7,955 nt of DNA from Synergistales bacterium (GTDB lineage: Bacteria > Synergistota > Synergistia > Synergistales > 79-D21), in the NCBI GenBank assembly GCA_015657435.1, contig JADLKH010000004.1:441805-449759 (forward strand), read 5' to 3'. Of this stretch, positions 1-6,634 are shown in pieces; the stretch's first letter is position 1, and each line of letters starts with the position of its first letter. Made by a program: the position numbers and the translations under genes. The notes below the pieces were generated by a model. It did no database searches, was not told where the DNA came from, and saw only the letters and a program-made list of their open reading frames with translations.

Positions 1-1338
1 CGATGGAACCTCTACGGGATCTCCTATGGCACCCGGCTGGCCCTTCGACTGCTGCGCGAGGATCCGGACGGCGTCCGCGCGGTTGTTCTGGACTCGGTGG
101 TCGACCCGGAATCCGACGAGTACGCCGCTGCCCCGGCCAACGCAAGCGTCGCCTTCAACCGTTTCCTGGCGGCGGTTTCGGCGGATCCTGCGGCCCGAGT
201 CGCCTTTCCCGATCTGGAGAGCCTGCTGGACAAAACGGTCGCCGACCTGGACCGAACCCCGAAAACGGCCCGCATCCGCCTTCCCGGCGGAGGGGTTGGA
301 TCGGTTTGCGTAGGCGGCCAGGACCTGCTCGATGCCCTTTACGGCTTCCTGTACGACCCGGACAGCATTCCCTACCTGCCGCTCTTCATCCGGACCGTGT
401 GGCAGGGCGACGTGGCCCACCTGGCGATGTTCGCCGAGGAGGTGCTCTACGACGACCTCTCCGACGGCCTTTACTATGCGCTTCAGGGGCATGACGAGGC
501 TCCGTTTTCCGCGGCGCCCGAGGCAAGGCCCGGGCTTTACGATCCCCTGAGGTTCGAGCGTGACCTGGCCCTGGCCTTCGGATCGGGGAGGGCCGACGAC
601 GCGGCGAATTCTCCCATGAGCTCGGATGTCCCGGCCCTGGTGCTGGCCGGCGGGTACGATCCCGTCACCCCGTCCGAGGGAAGCCGGAAGGTCGCGGGCT
701 GGTTTTCGAAGGGGACGTTCCTGTATTTTCCGGGTCTCGGGCATGCGGTTTCCATGTCCTCCGGTCTGGAAGAATTCGTGGCGGCTTTCCTGGAGGATCC
801 GTCGAAACCGCAATCCGCCGAGGGATTGGAGAAGAAGGGCGTCCGCCCCTTCGTGACGCGTCTTTTCATGACGGCTTCGCCCTACCGCCTGTATGTTCGC
901 GTCGCCTACGACCGGGACGTGGACGTGCTCTTCGCGATCCTTGCCTTTGCGGGAATTTTCGGGGCGGGAACCCTGTCGCTTTTCTTCACCTGGAAGGACC
1001 GCCTCAGGCCGGGCCTTTCCCGGTGGGGCTTCGCCGCGAGGCTGTCGGGGGGAATCGGCGCCTTTTTCGACGCGGCGTTCATGGCGGCCCTGTCGCTGAC
1101 CGTCGCCTTCGTGAACCGGTCGGAGCCGGCGATGCTCTTCTTCGGGCTGCCGCAACAGGCCGCCCTGCTGCCCTGGGCGGGGCGCCTGGGGTTTTGGGCG
1201 GGGCTTCCCCTGGTTTTGGGCCTTTTTGCCCTTTTCCGTGACCCGGGGGTGCACCGGGGGACTCGGATCTTTTTCGCGGCTCTTTCGGTCTCTCAGGTTC
1301 TTTTTGCCCTGGTCCTGGCGAACCTGGGGCTGATATAG
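1..1338 (+). CDS. Alpha/beta hydrolase (TAP-like C-terminal domain) with C-terminal membrane domain, 5'-truncated
   Basis: The frame is open from the first base, so the gene starts upstream; 445 codons are visible before the TAG stop. The first codons encode GISYGTRLA, a G-x-S-x-G nucleophile elbow with the catalytic Ser at visible codon 8. AGGYDPVTP (Asp at codon 220, bases 658-660) and PGLGHAVS (His, bases 742-744) complete a Ser-Asp-His triad in the arrangement of S33/tripeptidyl-aminopeptidase-like hydrolases with a TAP-like C-terminal domain. After about codon 290 the protein changes character: roughly four hydrophobic stretches (about codons 307-329, 347-370, 379-412 and 423-444) look like membrane segments, which is unusual for this family. 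The substrate cannot be told; peptidase or esterase activity is the family expectation. The first in-frame ATG (base 97) lies after the nucleophile and is not the start. A cupin gene follows after 37 bases, probably on the same transcript. Confidence 0.85.
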   Translation, partial: RWNLYGISYGTRLALRLLREDPDGVRAVVLDSVVDPESDEYAAAPANASVAFNRFLAAVSADPAARVAFPDLESLLDKTVADLDRTPKTARIRLPGGGVGSVCVGGQDLLDALYGFLYDPDSIPYLPLFIRTVWQGDVAHLAMFAEEVLYDDLSDGLYYALQGHDEAPFSAAPEARPGLYDPLRFERDLALAFGSGRADDAANSPMSSDVPALVLAGGYDPVTPSEGSRKVAGWFSKGTFLYFPGLGHAVSMSSGLEEFVAAFLEDPSKPQSAEGLEKKGVRPFVTRLFMTASPYRLYVRVAYDRDVDVLFAILAFAGIFGAGTLSLFFTWKDRLRPGLSRWGFAARLSGGIGAFFDAAFMAALSLTVAFVNRSEPAMLFFGLPQQAALLPWAGRLGFWAGLPLVLGLFALFRDPGVHRGTRIFFAALSVSQVLFALVLANLGLI

Positions 1339-1375
1339 TGGAAAGTGGCTTCAACGGGAGAGGGGAGGCAGGAAG

Positions 1376-1699
1376 ATGAACGTGTTCGAACTCGAAAAGG
1401 TGCAGGAAAGGGAACTGGCGCCGGGGTTTTTCGCCCGGATGGTGCACTCGGGAAACATGACGTTCGCCTACTGGCGGATCCTTGAGGGCAGTGGACTCCC
1501 GGCCCACAGTCACCCGCACGAGCAGGTGGTGAACCTTCTGGAGGGCACCTTCGAATTGACGGTAGCGGGCGAAAGCCGGGTTCTCGTTCCCGGAAACGAC
1601 GTGGTCGTGGTCCCGCCGAACGCGCCCCATTCCGGCAGGGCTCTGACGCTGTGCCGGATCCTGGATGTTTTCTACCCGGTGCGGGAGGATTACCGCTGA
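1376..1699 (+). CDS. Small single-domain cupin protein
   Basis: This is a 107-residue protein with one cupin barrel. Cupin motif 1 is visible as HSHPHEQ (His44, His46, Gln50) followed by VVNLLEG. Motif 2 is PGNDVVVVPPNAPHS, with His85 as the last likely metal ligand. Gln in place of the usual Glu occurs in small cupins of this type. Such proteins bind a divalent metal and may act as small enzymes, sensors or sugar/oxyanion binders; no specific reaction can be assigned. The ATG at 1376 is preceded by a purine-rich GGGGAGGCAGGAAG stretch that supplies a ribosome binding site. The gene lies 37 bases after the hydrolase gene on the same strand. Its last 10 bases overlap the end of the convergent copper ATPase gene. 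Confidence 0.85.
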   Translation: MNVFELEKVQERELAPGFFARMVHSGNMTFAYWRILEGSGLPAHSHPHEQVVNLLEGTFELTVAGESRVLVPGNDVVVVPPNAPHSGRALTLCRILDVFYPVREDYR

Positions 1700-3876
1700 T
1701 CCGGAGAGCCTGAGGCGCCCCTTATCCGCATGGAGTTGAGGATCACCGAGATGGAGCTGAAGGCCATGGCCGTCTCGGCGATGATGGGGTGCAGCAGGGC
1801 CGCCATGGCCAGAGGAATGGCCAGGAGGTTGTAGGCAAAGGCCCAGAACAGATTCTGGCGGATCACGGACAGGGTCATGCGCGAAATCGAGACGGCGTCC
1901 GCGATGCGCGAAACCCCGCCCTTCACGATGACGATGTCGGCGTTGTCGATGGCGAGGTCCATCCCGGACCCCACGGCCACGCCGACATCCGCGCCCTTCA
2001 GGGCCGCGGCGTCGTTCATTCCGTCACCCACCATCAGCACTTTGCCCCCCAGGGCCTGGAGGTCCCGGATGAGCGACAGCTTGTCCTCGGGACGGACGCC
2101 CGCGTGAATTTCCTCGATCCCCACGGCCGCGGCGACGGCTTTTGCCGTCCGCACGTTGTCGCCGGTGGCCATCACCGGCCGGATGCCGCCGTCCCGAAGG
2201 CGAGCCACCGCTTCCACCGCGTCTTCCCTCAAGGGGTCCTGAATGGCGAAAAATCCTGTCACGGTCCCGTTCTTTCGCACTTCCACAACGGTCCGCCCCA
2301 GGTCCAGCTGGCTTCTGTAGCGCTCGGGGTCGAGGGGGCGGCCGACGAAGAGTTCCACTTCCCCGAAGTTTCCGTGGACTCCTTCTCCCGCCGTCTCCTC
2401 TACGGAATCGGGCTCCGGGGTTCCGGGCTCCGCGAAGGCGGCGACGGCTTTGGCCAGCGGGTGGTTCGAGCGGCGCTCCAAAGAGGCCGCAAGCGCGAGG
2501 GTCTCTTCGTCCAGATCGTGCTCCGCGACGGCCGGGTGTCCCTCGGTGATCGTCCCGGTCTTGTCCATCACCACGACCGTCACCCCGGAAGCCGTTTGGA
2601 TCGCCTCGGCGTTGCGGATCACGAGGCCGCGTCGGGAGGCCTGTCCGGTTCCGGCCACCAGGGCCATGGGGGTGGCCAGTCCGAGGGCGCAGGGGCAGGC
2701 GATGACGATGACGGTGATGAAGGCGAACACCCCCAGCGAGAGAGGGTCCCTCACGGAGGTGACCCAGGGCAGGATTTGCCCGGCCTTGTCGAGGAAACCT
2801 CCGAAACGTCCGGCGCTCAGGCCCCAGAAAAGACCGCTCAGGACCGCGAGCGCCGCCACGGAGGGAACGAAGGCGTTGGTGACGCGATCGGCGAAGGCCT
2901 GGATGGGGATCTTCGATCCCTGCGCTTCCTGGATGAGGCCGATCATCTTCGCGAGAAAGGTGTCTTCGCCCACGCGGGTGACGCGGATCTTCAGGGGGCC
3001 CGTCAGGTTGAGGGATCCCCCCGTCACGGGGTCCCCCAGCCCCTTGGGAACGGGGATGGATTCCCCGGTGACCATCGATTCGTCCACCGCGGACCTTCCC
3101 TCCGCGATCTCCCCGTCCACCGGGACACGGTCCCCGGGGCGGCAGAGAACGGTCGAGCCGGCCTTCACGGCTTCGATCGGGACGGACACTTCAAGCCCCG
3201 ACTCGTCCAGCACCAGGGCTTCACGGGCCTGCAGCTTCAGCAGTCCCTTGATCTCCTTGGCGGCCTTGTCGCGAAGGGAGGACTCGATGGCGCGGCCGGT
3301 GAGGTGGAGGGCCATGATCATGGAGCCCAGGGCCCCGAACGAGACGACGTGAAGCCCGGCTGCGGCCATCAGGGCGGTTGCCCAGGCCGAGACCGAGCCC
3401 AGCACGACGAGGACGTCCATGTTGGAATGGGCGTGGGAGAGGGCGATCCAGGCTCCCTTGATGGAGGCCCGCCCGGCCCCGAAGATGACGACGGCTCCGC
3501 CGAGGATCTCCATCCAGAGGAAGCCCATGATGTGGGAGCCCGTCATGTGGGCGAGCATGAGGACCATGAGGGGACCGGTGACGATCCACCCGATCAGCAG
3601 GTTTCGGCGCGACTGTTCGTAGCGTTTCCGGTCGAGGTCCTCGGGGTTTCCGTAGGCCACGTCGTAGCCGACCGCTCGAACCGCCGTCTCCAGATTTTCC
3701 TGGGGAAGGGCGCTTTCGAGGACGACGAAGGCCGTCTCCGTAGCGAGATTGACCGCGGCGAAGGAAACCCCTTCCGTTTTGCGCAGAGCCTTTTCCACGG
3801 TCCGGGAGCAGGTGGCGCAGGTCATGCCCGACACCCGGAAACTTCGCTTCAGTCCTTCGGGTTTCCCATCGGCCAT
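1690..3876 (-). CDS. copA: Cu(I)-exporting P1B-type ATPase (CopA)
   Basis: This 728-residue membrane pump moves Cu(I) out of the cytoplasm using ATP, and its length is normal for a CopA with one metal-binding domain. An HMA domain (about residues 11-75) carries GMTCATC with Cys20 and Cys23. Four membrane helices follow (about 91-194), then the actuator domain with TGES (270-273). Next come the CPC metal site (394-396), the phosphorylation loop DKTGT (Asp438), the NHP motif of the nucleotide domain (471-473) and GDGMND (617-622). The last helices carry Asn675-x6-Tyr682-Asn683 and Met704-x2-Ser707-Ser708, with NSMRIR close behind. That pattern is the signature of the Cu(I) subgroup (P1B-1) rather than Zn/Cd pumps. 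The frame stays open much further upstream, but the chosen ATG at 3876 has an AAGGGAGGA ribosome binding site, starts just before the HMA domain, and lies 20 bases after the molybdoenzyme stop. No CopZ or CsoR gene is visible in the window. Confidence 0.96.
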   Translation of the reverse strand: MADGKPEGLKRSFRVSGMTCATCSRTVEKALRKTEGVSFAAVNLATETAFVVLESALPQENLETAVRAVGYDVAYGNPEDLDRKRYEQSRRNLLIGWIVTGPLMVLMLAHMTGSHIMGFLWMEILGGAVVIFGAGRASIKGAWIALSHAHSNMDVLVVLGSVSAWATALMAAAGLHVVSFGALGSMIMALHLTGRAIESSLRDKAAKEIKGLLKLQAREALVLDESGLEVSVPIEAVKAGSTVLCRPGDRVPVDGEIAEGRSAVDESMVTGESIPVPKGLGDPVTGGSLNLTGPLKIRVTRVGEDTFLAKMIGLIQEAQGSKIPIQAFADRVTNAFVPSVAALAVLSGLFWGLSAGRFGGFLDKAGQILPWVTSVRDPLSLGVFAFITVIVIACPCALGLATPMALVAGTGQASRRGLVIRNAEAIQTASGVTVVVMDKTGTITEGHPAVAEHDLDEETLALAASLERRSNHPLAKAVAAFAEPGTPEPDSVEETAGEGVHGNFGEVELFVGRPLDPERYRSQLDLGRTVVEVRKNGTVTGFFAIQDPLREDAVEAVARLRDGGIRPVMATGDNVRTAKAVAAAVGIEEIHAGVRPEDKLSLIRDLQALGGKVLMVGDGMNDAAALKGADVGVAVGSGMDLAIDNADIVIVKGGVSRIADAVSISRMTLSVIRQNLFWAFAYNLLAIPLAMAALLHPIIAETAMAFSSISVILNSMRIRGASGSPDQR

Positions 3877-3896
3877 GTTGAGTCCTCCCTTCGGGT

Positions 3897-5753
3897 TCAG
3901 GGCTTCACATCGATCCAGCTTTCGTTGATGCAGGAGTGCCCCCTCGATGTCACCTCGGGGGACACCAGAACGTTCAGCCCTTCCGCTGCCTGGACCATGA
4001 CGATGGTACCGGCCGGCCTCGCGGAGTCCAGGGCGGCGATCGCGGAAAGGCTTCCGCGGTCGTTGAACAGGGTCACGGCCTGTCCGGGAGCGATTCCGAG
4101 CTTTTCCGCATCGGCCGGACTGAAGGCGGCCTCCGGCGGGAATTCGGGAGGGCGGCACTGGCGAAGGTCCTGCCCGTTGTTGAAGCGACGCGTGTGGACG
4201 GTGATGAGCCGGAAGGGCCCCGACGGCTTTTCCGGCCTCTCGATGGAAGCGGGAAAGCGGAAGGCGGGGGCCGGATCGTTCCGCTCGCGGATGCGCCACA
4301 TTCCAGGAGCCAGAGGTTCCAGCCAGTCGAGGGAACGGACGTGCCTGCGCAGCTCTTCCATGGCGGGGTGGAAGCGGTCCGGCAGGCCCAGGCCCGAGGC
4401 GACCTCGGCGATGATGTCCAACTCGTGGCGGACTCCCTCGGGAGGGTCCGCCACCGCAACGGTTTCCTGCACGATGTCGTGCCAGTAGCTCGAGACGAAA
4501 TCGCCGCCCCTTTCCAGCGGGAGGCTCACCGGGAGGATGAGGGAGCAGCAGCGGGCGGTGAGGCTCATCCTGTAGTCCAGGCAAACGGAGAAGGGACACG
4601 TTTCGAGGAACCGGCGGGTCGAGGCGGCGTCGCCGCACTGTGAAACGGGGTTGCCCCGGACGATGAAGGACGCCTCCACGGGCGGGTCCGCGGAAAGCAA
4701 AGCCCGGCCCAGCCCGTTGCGCGGGATGATCCGCGGATCCGCTTCGGGGAAATAAAGAAGCGTCTCCGGGACAAGCCCCTCGATTTCCTGGCTGAAGGTG
4801 GTCCCGCCTCCCGGCAGTCCGCGGTTTCCGGTCAGCATGGAGAGGCTTGCCAGGACGGAGGCGAGGCTGGAGCCGGAACGGGCGCGCTGGGGGCCCCATC
4901 CCATCCAGGTCGAGAGGGGCGTCGTTTCCAGGACAAACGCCTCGAGTCCGTTCAGGGACGCTTCGTCCAGCCCCGTTTCCTCGATGATTCGGTTTTTTTC
5001 CGCGGCCAGGGCCCGTGCGGCGAAGGCTTCCGAATTCACGACGCCCTTCGGGAATCCCCTTCGGCGAATGGCCTGTCCGCAGAGGTAGAGGGCCAGGTCC
5101 AGGTCGCTTCCGGGGCGAATCAGCCAGGTGTAGTCCGAGAAGGCCGTGGTCGGGGTTGTTCTCACCTCCACGGAGCCGATGAGGGCCCCTCTCCGTCGGG
5201 CTTCGTGGAGGAAGGGCATGAAGTGCAGGTTGTTCTCGGCGACGTTTCGGCCCCACAGAAGCACTCCCCGGCTTTGAAGGACGGAACCCGGGCGGGACTT
5301 CAGGCTTCCGGGGTCGGTTTCGGCAAGGCCCGAGAGTCCCTCGGCCCCGCACAGCGAACCTTCCGCCATGGTGCATCCGCCCAGCATGGCGGGGAAGAGG
5401 TTCTGGACCTCGTTGCCCTTGAGGACGTTCCCGGCGTAGCTGTAGAACAAAACGGAACGGTGCCCATGGCGGGAGATCGCGTTTTCAAGCCCTTGCACCG
5501 TTCGGGAGAGGGCTTCGTCCCAGCCGATGGGCTTCCAGCCCCCTTCGGACTTCAGAAGGGGGCTCGTGAGCCGGTCCGGCCCCCGCATGCGGCGCGGCCA
5601 TTCCTGGCCGCGGGTGCAGAGAAACCCGCGGGTATAGGGATGGTCGGCCCTGGGGCCGAACGACACGATCCGGTTGTTCTCGATCTCGACCGTGATCCCG
5701 CAGGAATCGGGACAGTCGTAGGGACAGACCGTATGCCGGGTTTCACGCGCCAT
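3897..5753 (-). CDS. Molybdopterin-dependent oxidoreductase, DMSO-reductase superfamily, [4Fe-4S] type
   Basis: This 618-residue protein has the layout of a bis-MGD molybdenum (or tungsten) oxidoreductase catalytic subunit. The N-terminus has CPYDCPDSC (Cys10, Cys14, Cys18) and a fourth cysteine at Cys46 in GFLCTRG, the four ligands of an N-terminal [4Fe-4S] cluster. A stretch GSLCGAEG places Cys135 about where NapA-type enzymes hold their Mo-ligating cysteine; this assignment is my inference. RGNPVSQCGDA (about 367-376) fits the cofactor-binding core. The C-terminal molydopterin-binding beta-barrel (about 515-618) includes PGQAVTLFNDRG. There is no twin-arginine or Sec signal before Cys10, so it should be cytoplasmic. 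No electron-transfer (FeS) or membrane-anchor subunit is adjacent, and the substrate is unknown. The ATG at 5753 is preceded by GGGAG at 11 bases. It lies 15 bases after the SYLF gene and 20 before copA, so it is probably co-transcribed with both. Confidence 0.92.
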   Translation of the reverse strand: MARETRHTVCPYDCPDSCGITVEIENNRIVSFGPRADHPYTRGFLCTRGQEWPRRMRGPDRLTSPLLKSEGGWKPIGWDEALSRTVQGLENAISRHGHRSVLFYSYAGNVLKGNEVQNLFPAMLGGCTMAEGSLCGAEGLSGLAETDPGSLKSRPGSVLQSRGVLLWGRNVAENNLHFMPFLHEARRRGALIGSVEVRTTPTTAFSDYTWLIRPGSDLDLALYLCGQAIRRRGFPKGVVNSEAFAARALAAEKNRIIEETGLDEASLNGLEAFVLETTPLSTWMGWGPQRARSGSSLASVLASLSMLTGNRGLPGGGTTFSQEIEGLVPETLLYFPEADPRIIPRNGLGRALLSADPPVEASFIVRGNPVSQCGDAASTRRFLETCPFSVCLDYRMSLTARCCSLILPVSLPLERGGDFVSSYWHDIVQETVAVADPPEGVRHELDIIAEVASGLGLPDRFHPAMEELRRHVRSLDWLEPLAPGMWRIRERNDPAPAFRFPASIERPEKPSGPFRLITVHTRRFNNGQDLRQCRPPEFPPEAAFSPADAEKLGIAPGQAVTLFNDRGSLSAIAALDSARPAGTIVMVQAAEGLNVLVSPEVTSRGHSCINESWIDVKP

Positions 5754-5768
5754 CCGGTCGAAGTCTCC

Positions 5769-6470
5769 CTATTTTCCGGCTTTCCTCTTCAGTTCGTTCA
5801 GCGCGGTGAGAAGGGGCTGAACATTGCTGGCCGAAGCGGGCTTGTCCAGGATCGTCCTGGGGTTGTACTTCGCTCCCCAGTAGGAGGTGTTGGCCTTCTC
5901 GTCCGTGCTCATGACCGCTCCTCCGAGAGAGAGGCCGGCGAAAAGTCCCTTGCTCATGGAGTAGCTGTAGATGGAGGCCTTCAGGTTGACGTCCGTGGCG
6001 GCGCCGGCGCTGCGGCCTACCGGCCCTGCGGCGATGTCGATGTCGGCCCCCAGCTTGACCTTGTCCCCGTAGAAGCGCTCCATTCCCCGCTGGTTGGTGA
6101 CCACAAGGAGGAGGGCGGTGGATTGCAGCCCGATCTGAAGTCCGTAGGAGGCTCCCGCGATGTTCATGAAACTCGGGCCGTACCAGCGTCCGGTGGCCGG
6201 GTCGTGACGGAGGACGACGCCTTCGCCGTAGGCCCCGCCCAGGCCGATGGCGGCCTTCACGTAGCTGGGGATGATCACGACGCCCTTGGCGCCCTTCACG
6301 AGATCGGCCATGGTTTCGACGTCCTTCTGCGTGGACATTTCACGAACGGCCTTCGTTGCGGAGACCAGGCGATCGTTCACGGTCTTGGCAAAGGCCGGTG
6401 CGGGGGGAGCGATCAGGGCGGCCAGGGCGACGGCCAGGGTCAAAAACGCTGCGAACGCGGATTTTCTCAT
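5769..6470 (-). CDS. Secreted SYLF-domain (Ysc84-like) lipid-binding protein
   Basis: This is a 233-residue protein with a clear Sec signal peptide: MRK, a hydrophobic core to about residue 22, then a PAFA/K cleavage site near residue 28. The mature part resembles the SYLF/Ysc84 family: DLVKGAKGVVIIPSYVKA (about 57-72), GLGGAYGEGVVL, WYGPSFMNIAGASYGLQIG (about 96-114), LLVVTNQRGMERF and a Gly/Ala-rich stretch with GRSAGAATD. Eukaryotic relatives bind phosphoinositides and actin. Bacterial ones are exported proteins of uncertain role. The frame extends upstream to 6608, but the ATG at 6470 is preferred because it opens the signal peptide and follows AAAGGAG, with 8 bases between that core and the ATG. 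It is the first gene of the leftward cluster, 15 bases before the molybdoenzyme gene. Confidence 0.88.
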   Translation of the reverse strand: MRKSAFAAFLTLAVALAALIAPPAPAFAKTVNDRLVSATKAVREMSTQKDVETMADLVKGAKGVVIIPSYVKAAIGLGGAYGEGVVLRHDPATGRWYGPSFMNIAGASYGLQIGLQSTALLLVVTNQRGMERFYGDKVKLGADIDIAAGPVGRSAGAATDVNLKASIYSYSMSKGLFAGLSLGGAVMSTDEKANTSYWGAKYNPRTILDKPASASNVQPLLTALNELKRKAGK

Positions 6471-6532
6471 GAGTCTCTCTCCTTTCTGCGGCTTGTTTCG
6501 CCGGGAAGGTTCGGCTGGAACCGTCCATTGAA

Positions 6533-6541
6533 ATTCTATCA
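6533..6541 (-). promoter_or_regulatory. Candidate extended -10 promoter for the SYLF / molybdoenzyme / copA cluster
   Basis: On the minus strand these bases read TGATAGAAT, an extended -10 element (TG, one base, then TAGAAT with 5 of 6 consensus positions). Transcription would begin near 6526, about 55 bases before the SYLF start codon. I see no convincing -35 hexamer at the matching distance, which is tolerated for extended -10 promoters. The call rests on motif and position only. Confidence 0.35.
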
Positions 6542-6559
6542 CGCTGAGCGACGGGGGGC

Positions 6560-6587
6560 TTGACAGAATCACGGGCTCCCGTATAGT
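6560..6587 (+). promoter_or_regulatory. Sigma-70 promoter of the marR-arsM unit
   Basis: A perfect -35 hexamer TTGACA (6560-6565) is separated by 16 bases from TATAGT (6582-6587, 5 of 6 matches to TATAAT). Transcription should begin near 6594, leaving a leader of about 40 bases before the marR ribosome binding site and start. It stands out in an otherwise GC-rich window, and the operator-like repeats overlap its -10 and start point. That arrangement fits repression by a regulator encoded in the same transcript. Confidence 0.75.
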
Positions 6588-6608
6588 TGCATTATACAAC
6601 AGTTGCAT
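6586..6608 (+). promoter_or_regulatory. Putative MarR-family operator: three alternating 7-base half-sites
   Basis: The stretch reads GTTGCAT, one base, ATACAAC, one base, GTTGCAT. The first and third blocks are identical and the middle one is their near-reverse complement (ATGCAAC with one change), so two overlapping imperfect palindromes are formed, centred at 6593 and 6601. The TTG...CAA type of inverted repeat, about 15 bases long, is typical of MarR-family binding sites. It overlaps the end of the -10 element and the predicted transcription start, a position that would block polymerase. Binding by the adjacent regulator is inferred. Confidence 0.6.
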
Positions 6609-6616
6609 AAAACTTC

Positions 6617-6625
6617 AAGGAGGAG
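6617..6625 (+). promoter_or_regulatory. Ribosome binding site of marR, with two possible starts
   Basis: AAGGAGGAG is a very strong Shine-Dalgarno sequence. It sits 4-6 bases before an ATG at 6630 that opens only an 11-codon frame, and 9-11 bases before the in-frame TTG at 6635 that opens the regulator gene. Which core the ribosome uses therefore decides between the two starts. Confidence 0.7.
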
Positions 6626-6634
6626 TTCGATGGG

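Noticed and set aside
1339..1375. Possible terminator or promoter between the hydrolase and cupin genes.
   Set aside because: I see no stem-loop with a T-run and no promoter hexamers in these 37 bases, only the cupin ribosome binding site.
1789..4488. Plus-strand open frame of about 899 codons.
   Set aside because: It lies antisense to copA and the 3' part of the molybdoenzyme gene. Its translation is His/Gly/Asp-rich with no recognisable motif, as expected for a shadow frame in GC-rich DNA.
3877..5376. Upstream extension of the copA frame, giving a protein of about 1228 residues.
   Set aside because: The extra 500 codons lie inside the molybdoenzyme gene in another frame and show Arg/Pro/Gly-rich low-complexity sequence with no domain. 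The HMA domain starts just after the ATG at 3876, which has its own ribosome binding site.
5205..6563. Plus-strand open frame of about 452 codons.
   Set aside because: It is antisense to the molybdoenzyme and SYLF genes, both supported by motifs and a signal peptide, and has no convincing start context.
6471..6608. N-terminal extension of the SYLF protein to 6608.
   Set aside because: It would put 46 residues before a clear signal peptide and run across both promoters and the operator repeats. The ATG at 6470 has a strong ribosome binding site.
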